This document shows positions 24,291-36,447 of a stretch of 64,000 nt of DNA, one piece after another. The first letter of the stretch is position 1. Each line of letters opens with the position of its first letter. The position numbers were made by a program, and so were the translations under genes. Source of the stretch: Gymnogyps californianus (lineage: Eukaryota > Chordata > Aves > Accipitriformes > Cathartidae); contig NC_059478.1 of the NCBI RefSeq assembly GCF_018139145.2, forward strand, positions 2,046,001 to 2,110,000. The letters run 5' to 3'. The notes below the pieces were generated by a model, which was not told the DNA's origin, searched no databases, and saw only the letters and a list, made by a program, of their open reading frames with translations.

Positions 24291-25000
24291 GTGTCACAAG
24301 ATGCAATGAAGGGGATTTCAACTGGAAACCATTAAGGGCAGCTGAGGCTGATGGATGGAAGGACCTGGGGCCAGTCGAGACAAGAGGCTGCTCTCCATCC
24401 CCAATCTCACGTCCCACCAGTAGCAAGGCTAGGCATGAATTCCCAACAGGTACATGCACGCTCTACAGTCACAGGTTAACAGAGACCAGAACAGAGTACA
24501 TTCACAGATACTCACATGAGTTAAGACAGCACTGATAGTCCAATCTTGGTTTCACGGATTTTTGCTCATTGAAGACCTCCTTTCACAAATTTCTCCAATA
24601 TATGGCTCCCAGATGTTTGATCTCTCCTGTATCCAGCTCCTAGACCCTTTGTCTCCCTGGGAGCACACCCAGACCCATAGTCTCTCCATTATCTTGCAAC
24701 CAGACTTCTTCTCCTACCCACCAACTAGTCCAGCCTGATGTTTTCTCACAGATCACTTGCACATACATACACAAACACACACGTACACAGAAAGCAGTAA
24801 AAGTGGAGTTTCATAAAAAGATAGATCAAAGTGCTGTGATCAGGTGGAGGCCTCAGCCACACAAACCAGCAGCCTGCTCACACACCACCAGTCTTTCACA
24901 CACCACCACCCTTTTATCCTCCCACTCCATTTCCTTCCTAGTCCACCTTGATCCTTACCTTCAACGGTTTCCTTTCTTGCCACCCTCTTTCTATGTCAGT
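24291..25000. repeat. Repeat-like segment with ~31-bp tandem units
   Basis: From about 24609 to 24730 a unit of roughly 29-31 bp recurs about four times. The units begin CCAGATGTTTGATCTCTCC (24609), CTAGACCCTTTGTCTCCC (24640), CCAGACCCATAGTCTCTCC (24669) and CCAGACTTCTTCTCCTACC (24700). A CA-rich tract follows at 24760-24790, then pyrimidine- and CACACCACC-rich sequence to about 25000. The texture is unlike the AT-rich surroundings and resembles retroviral LTR U3 sequence with internal repeats, but I see no clear LTR ends, so the class is left open. Confidence 0.45.
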
Positions 25001-27299
25001 AAACTCAAAATGACTTCTCTAAATCATAAGAAATATAAATATGGTCGTGTTTTGTTTTGCTTTCTTTAAAATATTTTTTCTTTTTTTCCTTTTTTTTTTT
25101 TTTAAACTAGAGCATTTTATGTTTGAGGCTGGTGCTGCCTCCTCCAAAGGGAAAAGTCCAAAACAACTTGAGAAGGGCTGAGAGTTTCTGGAACATCCAT
25201 GGTCATCCCTGACACAAGGAAAAGGTGGGAAGCATTTGCACAGCTGAGGTGAGAAATTCAGCAAGTGAGCTGAGACCTCCTCCTTCCTGTGCCAGAGACA
25301 GATATTTGGCAAGGTCCTGCTGTAATTTACTGACTTGAGCAAAGCCTCTGCCATTGCCTACAAGTCCCTGAGCAGGACATGGTGTCTAGGGGGATGGCAC
25401 AGTGCTTGAGGTTGTATGAAGGTCCAGCCAGAGACAAGGTGTCAAACCTATGGATGTATTATTCATCCCACCATGAGCAACAACCTTGCGTCTCTCAAAT
25501 AACAGACTATAGGATGGAAGAGACAAAAAAAAAAAAAGGGACTGAGCTATTCCTTCTTCCCTTGTCCTGAGCTCAGAAAACTCAGAGGTGCGTGTTTTGG
25601 GAAGGAGAAGGAAGCACTCGTCTGATGCTTCTCAAACTCCTCTATGAGAAATTAGCATATTGAAGGAGGATATGAGAACGGTGCCTGGCAAATGCGCTTT
25701 GTGCACCTAAACTGGAATCCCCTTCAGGGGGGTATTTTTCTTGACTGTTCACAGGTTAAGCCTAGAAAGACGAAGTATGCGCCTCCTCACACTACTCTTG
25801 CAACAGTAAAATGTTTTAAGCAGTGCAACAACACACACATACCCTCTTTATTTAAAAATTGTCTTCCGTTAGTCTGCTAAAACCAAGTTTGAGACTGTTC
25901 ATTTATGAAAGCAGAGAGACCTTTTTTCATAATGTGCTAATTCGCAACAACCTATTAAGTTGCACCACAGGCTCCGTTGTGTGCTTAGACACAAATTGCT
26001 GAGAGAAAATGTTTTAGTGCATTTCATTTCCATGTATTCAGTTGCAATATATTTACAATTCTGTGGCTTGCGAGTTAGATGTAAATAAGTTTCCCCCTTG
26101 TATATAAGTAAGCACTTTGTGGTATATTTCCTTGCTGATTGAAAGTAAATGGATAGCAACATTACAGTGCTGTGAATCATAATTTGTGCCTGGTTTCTTG
26201 GATCATCAATTTCAAAATATATCAGAACATATTGTTATAGAATAAACAGCACAACTCAGTTTGAGGCTTTCTTGCTCCTTCAGGTGCTGAAAGTACTGCA
26301 AAGTGCTCCAGAATTCAGTCAGTTGCCTCCCTTCAGAGGAGCTAATAAACAGAGGTTCTTTCTCCCTGTCTCCGGGATTAGGCTAAATCCAATTGCATCT
26401 TTCAAAACAAATACAGCTGCTGGTTAAACATCCTTTCTGATGTATGAAAAAAGTAAGAGAGTCGAATTCTTCATGTCTTATAAAATCCAGTTAAAACACA
26501 GGTGCCTTCAAGGTCTCTAATCTTATACTCTTACACATACAGAAAACTCCCTTAAAAGCCAGAAACCAATTTCTGACATACAATGTGGGCCCTTCCCCCT
26601 TACCCTTTTAAATGGAATCAGTGTTAAAGGAAGTTCTTTTCTAGGTCATTTTAATCACTACACCAAGAGCAACGAAAATTGTAATTCAATTGATCTGCCT
26701 TTGTCATCTCTAAGTATTTGCATTACTGACTTTTTTTTCAGCTTAAGTTGAATCAAGATCATCCCTGGTCAATCTTGTTGACATACACTCCTCTACTAAT
26801 CATATTTAATGAAAATTGCAGGGATATCAAAATCATTTAAAAGATACAGGGGAAAAAAAGAGCCCTTCTCACCAAGGACTAAGTGCAAAACATGACACAT
26901 CCAGGAGGCATTGACTACATCGCATATAAAACCAACGAATTTTTAAAGCCTGTTTTGTCTCCGTTTTAAAGTATGTTTTGGTACATAATGGATGATCACA
27001 ATTTAAAGTATGTCAAAATCAAAGAAAGACGTGCATTAACTTATTATACGCATAATAAGGAATACCTAATATACAGGAAATACTCAGATAATGTTGTTTA
27101 TGGCATAATTTTACACATTGTTTATCAGAAGTATATTTTTTACAGGGAACAGTCAGATCTTCTTCTCAGTAAACCAAATGGGCTCCTATGAAGACAATGA
27201 AATTAGAGTGCAAAAGGACACTGGTCCATCATGTTTTAATTTCTCTTGTATATCCAAAGTGATGAACTGGTCAATATGCTTCAAAACCAGTTTTCCACT
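25001..27299. other. Single-copy AT-rich stretch, no gene seen
   Basis: A T-rich tract lies at 25078-25104 and an A run at 25527-25539. Nothing else is recognisable as gene, repeat or structured RNA. Confidence 0.5.
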
Positions 27300-29192
27300 T
27301 TCTTTGATAAAGTTTCCCAGTCAATCCAGGACATTTCTAGAGTGTGCATATAATGGTTTCTTGACACAAGTGATCAACAAGATAACAGTGGGAGATGCTT
27401 TGCTGGACCTGTTACAAGCAAGCAAGGAAGAACAGGTCAAAGATGAGAAGGTCTAGTGTGGCTGCAGCAACCATGAGATGGTGCAGTTTTAAAAACCTGA
27501 GAGAAGTGACCAAGCACAATCACAGCCCTGGACTTCAGGAGAGCATATTTCAGCTTGTTGGCAGAATCCAGTGGGAGACTGGGTAAAGGAGCCCAGTATG
27601 CCAGTGGTAAAGGACATGGGAAAGACTGAGGTGCTCAGTGCCTTTTTGCCTGGCATTTCAGTGAAAGGTCTGCCCTCAGGACTCCTAGGCCCTGAGCAAA
27701 GAGCAGAGTCTATGGGATGAAGCCGTACCCACAGTCAGGGAAGATAAAATTGAAGCACACATAAGCAGATTGAACATGTACAAGTTCACCATCTGAGGGT
27801 GCTGAGGGAGCTGGCTGACACTGCAAGGCTGCTCTTTATCATCTCCATCACTTTTGAGATCATGGGAGGTCCAGAAAACTGACTGGAGAAAGACAGATGT
27901 CCCACATACCTGCAGGAAGGGCAAGAAGGAGGACTGGGGAAAGTACAAGCCTGTCAGCTTCACCTCATAGCCTGGGAAGGTTATGGAACACAGCCTCCTC
28001 AAGCCTTCTCTTCTTCTTAAGTATCCAGGCACATGCAGAACAGTTTGAGACTGGGAAGAGCCAGCACGGATCTTCCAAGGGCAAACCAAGCCTGATCTGA
28101 TTGCTTTCTACAGTGAAACAAGTGGCTGTGTAGACAAGGGAAGAGCAGTGGATGTTGTTTACTTTGTGAAGGCAAGGTCATTGACAGATTGTCCCATAAA
28201 ATCCCTCTAGCCAAACTGGAGAGACATGGGCTGGGTAAGGGCATAAGTTGGGTAGAAAATGGACTGGAAAACTGGGCTCAAAGGGGTGGTGATTGGTGGT
28301 ACAAAGTCTAACTGGTTGGTGGCCAGTTACTAGTGGTGACCCTCAGGGAATGGTACTGGTGATCTAGATGATAGGACAGAGCACACTCTCAGCAAGGTTG
28401 TAGGCAATGTCACACTGGGATGTACCCTGAGACACTGGAGGGCAGGGCTGCTATCCCAAGGGACCGCAACAGGACTAAGAAATGGGCCAAAAGAAATTTC
28501 ATAACCCAAGGCAAAGGCCTCCAGTTTGTCATAAGCCCACACAAGAGTACGGGCCCTGGGCCAAGTGGCTGGAAAGCAGCTGTGCAGAAAACCACTTGGG
28601 AGTCCTGGTGCACTACGAGCTGAATCAGCAGTGTGTCCTTGCAGTAGGAAAGGCCAGTCACCAGGGGAGGGATCCTTCTTCTCAATCTGATCCTTGTAAG
28701 ACTGTATCTGAAGTGCTGTGTCCAGTTTTGGGTACTCTCTGCAAGACAGACTTGGACATACTGGAGCAAACCCAGTGATAATTAGGGGGCTGGAAAACAC
28801 AACATATAAAGACAGGCTGAGAGAACTTGGTCTTTTCAGCCTGGAGAAGAGCAGGCTTGGGGGAGACCTTATTGTTATCCACAGCTGCCTAATTGGGAGG
28901 GTGTAGAGATGACAGAGGCAGACTCTTCTCAGAGCTGCGCAGCAGTCAGAAAAGAGGCAACAGCCACAAGCTGGAACATGGAAAATTCTGATTAGATATA
29001 AGGAAAAATGCTTGCCATGTGGGTGGTCAAACATTGGCATGGATTTCTCAGAGATGTGGAATTTCCATCCTTGGAGACAGCCAAAACTCAACTGGAAAAG
29101 GCCCTGAACAACCTTCTTTTACTGTACCTGTTTTGACTGAGAAATTGGACTAGGTGACCTTTGGAGATCCCTTCCAACCTATAATATTACTC
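27300..29192 (+). mobile_element. Long, ancient CR1 LINE covering endonuclease end to 3' UTR
   Basis: This is the longest CR1 in the window, about 1.9 kb. It starts in the C-terminal part of the AP-like endonuclease: GFLTQVINKITVGDALLDLL near 27355-27414, then after a break GCSNHEMVQF near 27460-27489, where the family has the catalytic SDH triplet. Here the Asp is Asn. The linker with LVGRIQWETG follows near 27560. The reverse-transcriptase region is shattered but in order: PQAFSSS-type debris, LAKLERHGLGKGISWVENGL near 28209-28268, GPSGWKAAVQ near 28560, then ERLRELG-like and SLEKSRLGGDLI phrases near 28820-28880. The 3' UTR phrase TTGGACTAGGTGACCTTTGG lies near 29141. Many stops and indels show great age. 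The ATTCTATG tail is no longer legible. Confidence 0.85.
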
Positions 29193-32100
29193 TCTGTCTC
29201 CAAGATATGGCAGCATACTCAGTAAGTGTTATCGTTTTTCCCGGATGAAGTAGAAAAGAAAGGAGAAGAGGGAAATTCGTTATAAGCCACATGTGTCTGG
29301 GTTACCAGTTCTCTGACATTACCTTTCAATCATTAGCCAGAGGCCATTATTTCTGCTTGTCTGAGTACCCTTGATGTGTATAAGAAAAAAAAGAATAAAG
29401 TGTCTAAAATGTTTTTCCAATGAGAAAATTTGATGATAGAATGTCTCCTCAAACTGTCCTTGTCCTGTTTTCTCTTTTCTGTGAAGTTTCTAACTTCTCT
29501 TACTTTCTGTTTTAAAATATCTATGACTTTGTCCAGTATGCATCCCAATTAGACAGAAGAATAAACTGTTGTTAAGCCATATCTTGTCAAACTATTGCAA
29601 GATCATAAACAAAGAGAATGACTGTTGCCTTTTCTCCTTTCTTATACGACTCAGAGCAACACAGGAACTCTTGCATAACAACTACAGCAAAGTCATGCCT
29701 TGATGAGAGAGGTCAGAGCCTTTGGAACGAAGAAGAAAAATTCAGTAACTAGATCTATATCTGGAACAACAGCTGAAAAAAATATTCAAAGGAAAGGTAA
29801 AGTCATAAATATTTTGTAAACTTTCTCGAAGCTTGATTAAGAACCTGAAAGTGCCTCACTTTGTTTAATATCCTGCCAACTTCAATCTGTCTTTTACTCC
29901 TCTAAGCAACTGCCTGTACCAGAATCATATTCTCCGTCCTTGGAAAACACGTTAACCCTATTAGCAGAACAAAAAGGAAAAGCTAAAGTTAAAGCTCTTC
30001 TCCCCCGATCTGCACAAACACCTTGAAAGCTGTTGACTTGTTTGGATTAGAGTGTGGATCTAAAGCATGTTAAAACTCCACATCTGGCATTTTTAATGAG
30101 AGTGTTTCCGGCGACTTGATTAACTCTGAATCTTTGCCTAATGGGTAGTTAATGGTCAATTAGTCTCTTTAAACCTGACAGAAATGATCAAAACTCTAAG
30201 TTAGCAGAAGTTTTTACAACTGTATTTTACTATGTTGCATGAATGTGTGTGGAACAGCCTGTGATGCAACTGGTCTCTTTCTTTTATGTCAGCAAATTTT
30301 TTTAAGATTAATTATCTATTTACTGGTGATTGTAAGCGTTCCAATGTTTTGCTTCTACATACAAAACCATTATCCCCCATCCCATGGATCAGTGGGAGGC
30401 CTTCTCAGAAGGCTTTTCAGAAGCTTTATGATCCCTTTACTAAACATACGTCTATCTATAATAAAGCCCACAGTGGGTTGTGATGGCTTAGTGCATCCAT
30501 GTAGAGCTCTGGTACTCCCATGGCAAGACAGTGTCTGACATCGAGTTCACTCAGCCAGAGCTATCATGGCCATCTGTTCACTGTAGCATGGATGATGGGC
30601 ATATCCAAGGAAGCAGAACTTGCACCCAGTGGAAAGCTAAAGAAGTTGTTAGCCAGTTTTACACTTCCCTTACCTTAGTATTTTCTGAGATTTTAAGAAG
30701 TTGCCAGCCTGTGTGTGAGTCTGATTCCTAGCATTCAATTTTTACTGGAGAGCGGTAGGACATCCTCAAGACAGTCTTACAGCTGTCTGCTACAATACCA
30801 GCAACAAAGGAATCACCAGTTCAATGTGGAGCTCATAAAATCCTTTTATTTCACTTTTTTTTTTTTAAATGATGGATAAGACAGAGCAGAGGTGAGGACC
30901 TTGCCACATTTTCAGATTTTCCTCTTCTCCTGCCTCTTAACTACTTTACTGACACGTGCAGTATCTGCATAAATAGACCTCACCTACAAAGTTGGTGAGG
31001 AAACAGCTCCATGGGAATCTGCGGAGTGCTCACCTGAAAACCTAAGTCCTAATGACTTATGCAACAAAAACAGTATGAAAGGAATCATCCAAAATGTTTT
31101 GAGGCCAAGAATTATTCTATTGTCCTGATATGCAATAATATGTACCTGTAGATAAGCAAAATTCATGGTGACAAAACATGTACCTAAGAAGTATTATTCA
31201 TTTGAAAAATATCGTGTAATCAATAGCTAAGGAATTTTTAATTGTAGTCTATGTCTATGAAGCAGGGAGATTGACAGTTCTGTTGGTTATGTCAAATATA
31301 GAGTTTAATATGGGTTCACATGACATTCATGCTATTTCCTACTGTACCATAACCACCATCCCACTCCAAGAAACAATAACGAGAATACTCTGACAGGTTC
31401 CGATCTTTTAAACATAAATAAACTTAAGATAAAACTCAATCCCTCATGTTTTCATTATTGATTTCATATGCTTATTTATTAAATTCATTGAGAAATAAGG
31501 TTGTGGTTTCCATGGTACCCATTCCCATGAAAATGATATGCTGATCACAGAGTAACTATACATGTGAATAAAAATTAATAAAAATAATTCCAAAACTACT
31601 AAAGTTCAAGCTTGTTTTGGACTTCCTCCAGCCGCTTCACATCGCAACAAAGACGAGCATAGAAAAGAGGCCATCACACTGTTTCTTCTAGTATATTTTC
31701 AAGTGCTTTTGTCTAGTCTTGTATTTTTGTATGCAAGTACAGACTTGTAGGATAAGCACAAGCGGTATTAACACATGCTTCATGTCTTCCTAAAAGCATG
31801 TAAGTACTAAATTCCAGGTGCCTTCATCACTACCAAACTCGTCCATCAATCATATTTTCTCTCTGTGAAGCGCTTTCATACCAAGATGAATGCATGAAGA
31901 GGTGGAGTGGGCTTGCAAGTGTATAACTACTCTTTAAATTGTACTCACATCTGTGCTTAAACACTTGGCATTTCCATCCTCTGAAAGTATTACAGCATAG
32001 AGAAATACCCCCCACACACACTTTATTTCTCTTCCTTCCGTACACAGCAGTGTCTCACAGACAAAATGGTTTTTAGAGAGTGTATATATCAATTATTTTA

Positions 32101-34204
32101 TCCTTTATGGAAAGAATATCTAGGCATAGTTCATCTTATAAGCTAGTAGAGAATGCCATTAAAGAGTGACACTAAAATGCAAAGTAATTTTGGAGAGAAT
32201 AACAGCTAAAAGAAATATTAAGAGAATGTGCTTTTTTTTTGTATTTCTGTGTCAGTAACTCAGAAATTTCACCACCACTGGCAAAAAAAATAGAGCATTT
32301 TTATATTTTTCGAAGTGATGGGAGCAAAACTGTAGCTGTAGAAATATGGAGATTAAAATCATAAACACAAATTTCACAGTTGTTGATATTTTGCAGATGG
32401 ACTGGTTTTTTTAATTTTTCATTGAATTTGTGTCAAAAGTTTCTGTTGCCAAAAATGCCTGCACTTTTTTATAACGCATAGGAATAAATGACCGGGTTTG
32501 AGTTTAAAATGTGTTGCTAAAAATACCAGCTGTAGATAAAACCTTGTGTTCACATATATCAGTAAGTATGTTTTCATCTTGTCTCTGCCTTATGTAACCT
32601 AACATATCTTTTTTCCATGTAACCAAAGGTTTTATAGTTGCCATAAGGAACATGTGACAAAATGCTTTGGGAATTGGAGAGAGACACCAAATGTAGACAA
32701 GACAGTCTTTGTCTGCCTACACCACAGAAGTGTTTGCAGTGTAGTAGGTAGAAATGTGTAAACACAGCTGAGATAGCTGGAAGAGATTTCACATTGTGCT
32801 TCTATATCTGTAGAATAAATCTGCCATTATGTGTTTGGCATACCTTGTGCTATCTTACATCTGTAGCTCTAAGATTAGAAAACACACAGTTATGGAGTGA
32901 CTGCTCTTCTGCTAGGGAGAGAGTGGGAGATTGTCTAGAAATTGCCAAGAAGGTTGAAGGCTGGCAAGAGAAAATTATTTTATACACACACACTCTCAAA
33001 AAAAAAAAAAAAAAAAAAAAGAAAAAAAAGAAAAAAATTTATTTTGTTTTAATATAAAATTCTGCTGGAGTACATAAATTGGCAAATACTTGTACTGCTT
33101 TATTGGTACAAACGGCTGTTGTCTACTTTAATATACCAATAAGGATACCAGTAAGAATACCAATAAATCTGGTATACTTAGTCTCTTCTTAGACTGATGT
33201 AAACAACAGGAATACACTACCTTGCTCCTGCATACTGTGATTAAATGGCTTTTTAAAGCTATTTATGTATGTCTGCATGGGAGAAAAGTAACAAAAAAAA
33301 GAATTAAAGAAGTCTTCCCACCCCCATCCCCTTTCTTTCAGTTATTTGCAAGGGAGGCTAAGGATGGAATATTGCATTTTCCCCAGAAATATTCTCCTGA
33401 ATGTAAAAAATCTGTTTCTTTAAACAGCCCATGGATATTTTTTTAATAGAATCTTAAATTATTACCCTGTTTTCATTTGAGACATCCTGTGTGCATGTGT
33501 ATACATATTTAGGTATGTGCAAGATATACAAAGAAAAAGCTATCCATAAATAAAATGTGTATGTAGGAGCCATGCACAGTAAATATATACCTTTTCCTAA
33601 CTCTGAATTTACTTATTACTGTAGCCTGATAAATGGTGATGCATTAACATTTATGCAGATTTTCATGCAACTCTTCATTTGCAATTTCCACAATTTAACC
33701 CTACCGTTCTTCAAAATATGTGGATGATGTCAAACACCTACGAAGCTTATTCTTCCTGTACTACCATAGCAAATTTTTTTGTTGAGGTGTCTTCCCACTA
33801 CAATTGAGAGTTCAAATTTGTCTGTCACTGAAATACATCTGGCTGAATGTTGTTGTTTGATAGACTTAGGCGCAGCTGGACTACTCACTATAGAGATGCA
33901 AGTTGTTTGGAGCATGCCAAAAAAATGGGGTCTTATGGGATAGAAGCTTGGGAATCTAGGGAATATGGAAGCTTCAGGCAGGCAGAGACATTAAACATCT
34001 CCACTTTGCACTTTCCAGCATTGAACATGTATACTAGATACCACTCTACGTCTGGGCAACCAGAATCACAAGCCGTGTCCAGCTTTGGATGAAGGGGTCC
34101 AGTTTTATGCCCCAGAGGAGACTTCTATCGCCAGCAGCATTTGTGGAGTGACCCTGAGGTCCGAGCCTTGTGCGAGTGGCTTCTGTGAGTCCCTCCGAAG
34201 CCTT
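29193..34204. other. Single-copy AT-rich stretch with poly-A and small tandem repeats
   Basis: No gene is visible. A CA tract followed by an A-rich run (32998-33037) is preceded by no recognisable LINE or processed-gene body. At 33132-33168 a 12-bp unit like AATACCAATAAG occurs about three times in a row. Confidence 0.5.
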
Positions 34205-34385
34205 CCCTGCCCCAGGCTGGCCGAGCTCTGCTCCCGTGGCCTCTCCTCCCAGGGCAAGCGCTCCAGCCCTGACCACCCTGGGGATCTCTGCTGACCTTGC
34301 TCCAGTTTGTCAATGTCCAAGACTGGAGATGGTATCTGGATGTGTCCTAATGAGTACTGAAGAGAGACGGGTAATTATCACCTTC
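34205..34385 (-). mobile_element. Short CR1-like LINE fragment
   Basis: The plus strand carries CAGGCTGGCCGAGCTCTGC, CTCCTCCCAGGGCAAGCGCTCCAG, GCTCCAGTTTGTCAATGTC and GAGTACTGAAGAGAGACGGG.AATTATCACCTT. This is the order of phrases on the reverse complement of the CR1 reverse-transcriptase C-terminal region. Expected 3'-end sequence is missing on the left. The GC-rich sequence at 34080-34200 may belong to the same element or to another insertion. The piece is old, with a deletion in its middle. Confidence 0.65.
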
Positions 34386-34438
34386 CAGAAAACATTCTGG
34401 ATAAACATTTCATTGTATTTATTCATCATCGAATTCCA

Positions 34439-34495
34439 TATAACTTAAGGTTTTCTTAAAAATCATAGTATTTTCTAGATTACAGCAATACTTTA
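34439..34495 (+). repeat. Short direct duplication, copy 1
   Basis: TATAACTTAAGGTTTTCTTA followed by AAAATCATAGTATTTTCTAG and ATTACAGCAATACTTT recurs at 35698-35754 with only a few substitutions. The two copies lie about 1.26 kb apart in the same orientation. Confidence 0.75.
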
Positions 34496-35697
34496 TAAAT
34501 GATGTCTCATAAGAACTTTCTAACTAACTTTCACATTCCCTTTCCCTGATACGTAGACCCTGAAGCACCTAATTAACTTCTGAAAGGGGGAGTTAGGCCT
34601 CTCTGGAAAATATTATCCCAGCTTATATCAGGATTAATAACATCCTCATTGCAAGTATCTCAGTGCTTGAACAGGTTTATCCTGAATATTTAAATTATGA
34701 AAGCAGGCTGCTCTCTTGTTCCGCTTCAGACACAGCTGACATCTTACAAAAATAGGGACTAGTATATTTCTTCCACCATTTAAACAGGGTAGAATGCCAC
34801 AATTCTAGTTCCATGTGGAAACACAGACATGTGTTTAGTAAAACTGCCACATGCATTTGAACGACAATTCTTTGCCAAAGCCTATGTGTGCGCATAATGC
34901 TGGCCTAGAAACTAAAATCTTCCTTGTGGGCCCGATGAGCAAAATGATAAGTTGTATTTCTTTTTATTTACCTTCCTCTCCTTCAATCTATTAGAAGCTC
35001 AGAGATTCTGAACTGTGGTTTGTGGATGTACTTTTTCATTAGCTGCTTCTCATCTCCAACTTGAAACCCCATCTTCTTAGCGTACATTGCAGCATTACCG
35101 AGACACCATAGGGTGAACAATAAAGCTAGTCCTGTGCACAGCTTAAGCTATTTCCCACAGCCAATCAAGCAAACTTTGTGTATTTGAAAGGGCGCAATTG
35201 TTTGTGAGCTTCCAAACACTGATAAAATAGGTAGTTTACCCATCACATTTGTAAATATACATCATATTAAGTCCCTTTAAAAATCTGTATGTAATGACTT
35301 ATTTCACCTGAATACATTTACCGTTTTCCCTTCTTTCCACCGCAGTGATGTGAATTACTTGTTTTGTTACAAAACACGTCGTTCCTCCTAAGAAGTCAGT
35401 GGTTTATAGATAAAAAGAAAATACAAAATCTCGTAAAATCTAATAAAATCTGACAAGTTGTTAAAAATATAATAGGTTTGTTAACTATGGCTTTCCTGTG
35501 CTAATGGAGGTTTTGCCATTAAGGGGTATTAACAGGACATGCATTTAAGCTGTTCCTGTAATCAATTGCTCAGTGGTAGGTGATGACAATCTTATCCAAT
35601 TAGAACAGCGGCACGTATATAATTATTGGATTTTCGAAGGAAAAAACCCATGCCTTAGTAAATTCAAGCTAATTCAAGCTTCAAGTAAATTCAAGCT

Positions 35698-35754
35698 TAT
35701 AACTTAAGGTTTTCTTAAAAGTCAGAGTATATTCTAGATTACAACAATACTTTC
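35698..35754 (+). repeat. Short direct duplication, copy 2
   Basis: Second copy of the 57-bp segment described at 34439. It directly follows a small AATTCAAGCT tandem repeat, so replication slippage with template switching is a plausible origin. Confidence 0.75.
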
Positions 35755-35860
35755 ACTCACACACGCCCTGTTCACTCACTTGTGATTTACTGCAGAGCAG
35801 AAAAGACTGACAATATATGGAGTGGATAAATATATGCAAAACAAAAAGGAATAACAAGAA

Positions 35861-36447
35861 CTCATTGTCGTGGTTTAACCCCAGCCGGCAGCTAAGCACC
35901 ACAGCAGCCGCTCACTGCCCCCCCACCCCTGGGATGGGGGAGAGAATCAGGAAAAAAACCTCGTGAGTTGAGATAAAGACAGTTTAATAGGACAGAAAGG
36001 AATGAAAAACAATGATAATGATAATAATAATATGACAATAGCAATACTAAAAGAATTAAACTATACAAAGCAAGTGGTGCACAATGCAATTGCTCACCAC
36101 TCATTGACCGATGCCCAGTTAGTTCCCGAGCCGCGATCCCCCCTCCCAGTTAACTCCCCCAGTTTATATACTGGGCATGATGTCATATGGTATGGAATAG
36201 CTCTTTGGCCAGTTTGGGTCAGCTGTCCTGGCTGTGTCCCCTCCCAGCTTCTTGTGCCCCTCCAGCCTTCTTGCTGGCTGGGCAGGAGAAGCTGAAAAAT
36301 CCTTGACTTAGTATAAACACTACTTAGCAACAACTAAAAACATCAGTGTGTTATCAACATTCTTTTCCTACTAAATCCAAAACACAGCACTATACCAGCT
36401 ACTAGGAAGAAAATTAACTCTGTCCTAGCTGAAACCAGGACACTCAT
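35861..36447 (-). mobile_element. Solo LTR of the avian retroviral family with perfect target duplication (copy 3)
   Basis: The LTR body is 35866-36442 (577 bp), from TGTCGTGGTTTAACCCC to GAAACCAGGACA on the plus strand. It is flanked by CTCAT at 35861-35865 and CTCAT at 36443-36447, a perfect 5-bp target-site duplication. On the minus strand a TATAAA box lies at 36163-36168 complement and an ATTAAA poly(A)-type signal at 35983-35988 complement. It contains a small ATA-rich microsatellite near 36013-36040. Its own matching duplication proves it is one independent insertion reduced to a solo LTR by recombination. A 5-bp duplication fits ERVL-type integrases better than ERVK (6 bp), but that is only suggestive. 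Confidence 0.93.

Larger units (their letters stand above)
34386..35865. other. Single-copy stretch with local duplication and candidate conserved block
   Basis: A 57-bp segment at 34439-34495 recurs at 35698-35754 in the same orientation. A short tandem repeat of AATTCAAGCT-type words lies at 35661-35698. The part at about 35400-35650 is free of repeats and rich in TTAAT and CCAATTAG words. The 5 bp at 35861-35865 (CTCAT) are the target duplication of the next LTR. Confidence 0.5.

Noticed and set aside
28330..29091. A 253-codon minus-strand gene
   Set aside because: Antisense to the ancient CR1 at 27300-29192. The length comes from the LINE's former coding bias.
32998..33037. Poly-A tail of a processed pseudogene
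   Set aside because: The preceding sequence shows no recognisable transcript, frame or flanking duplication that I can see.
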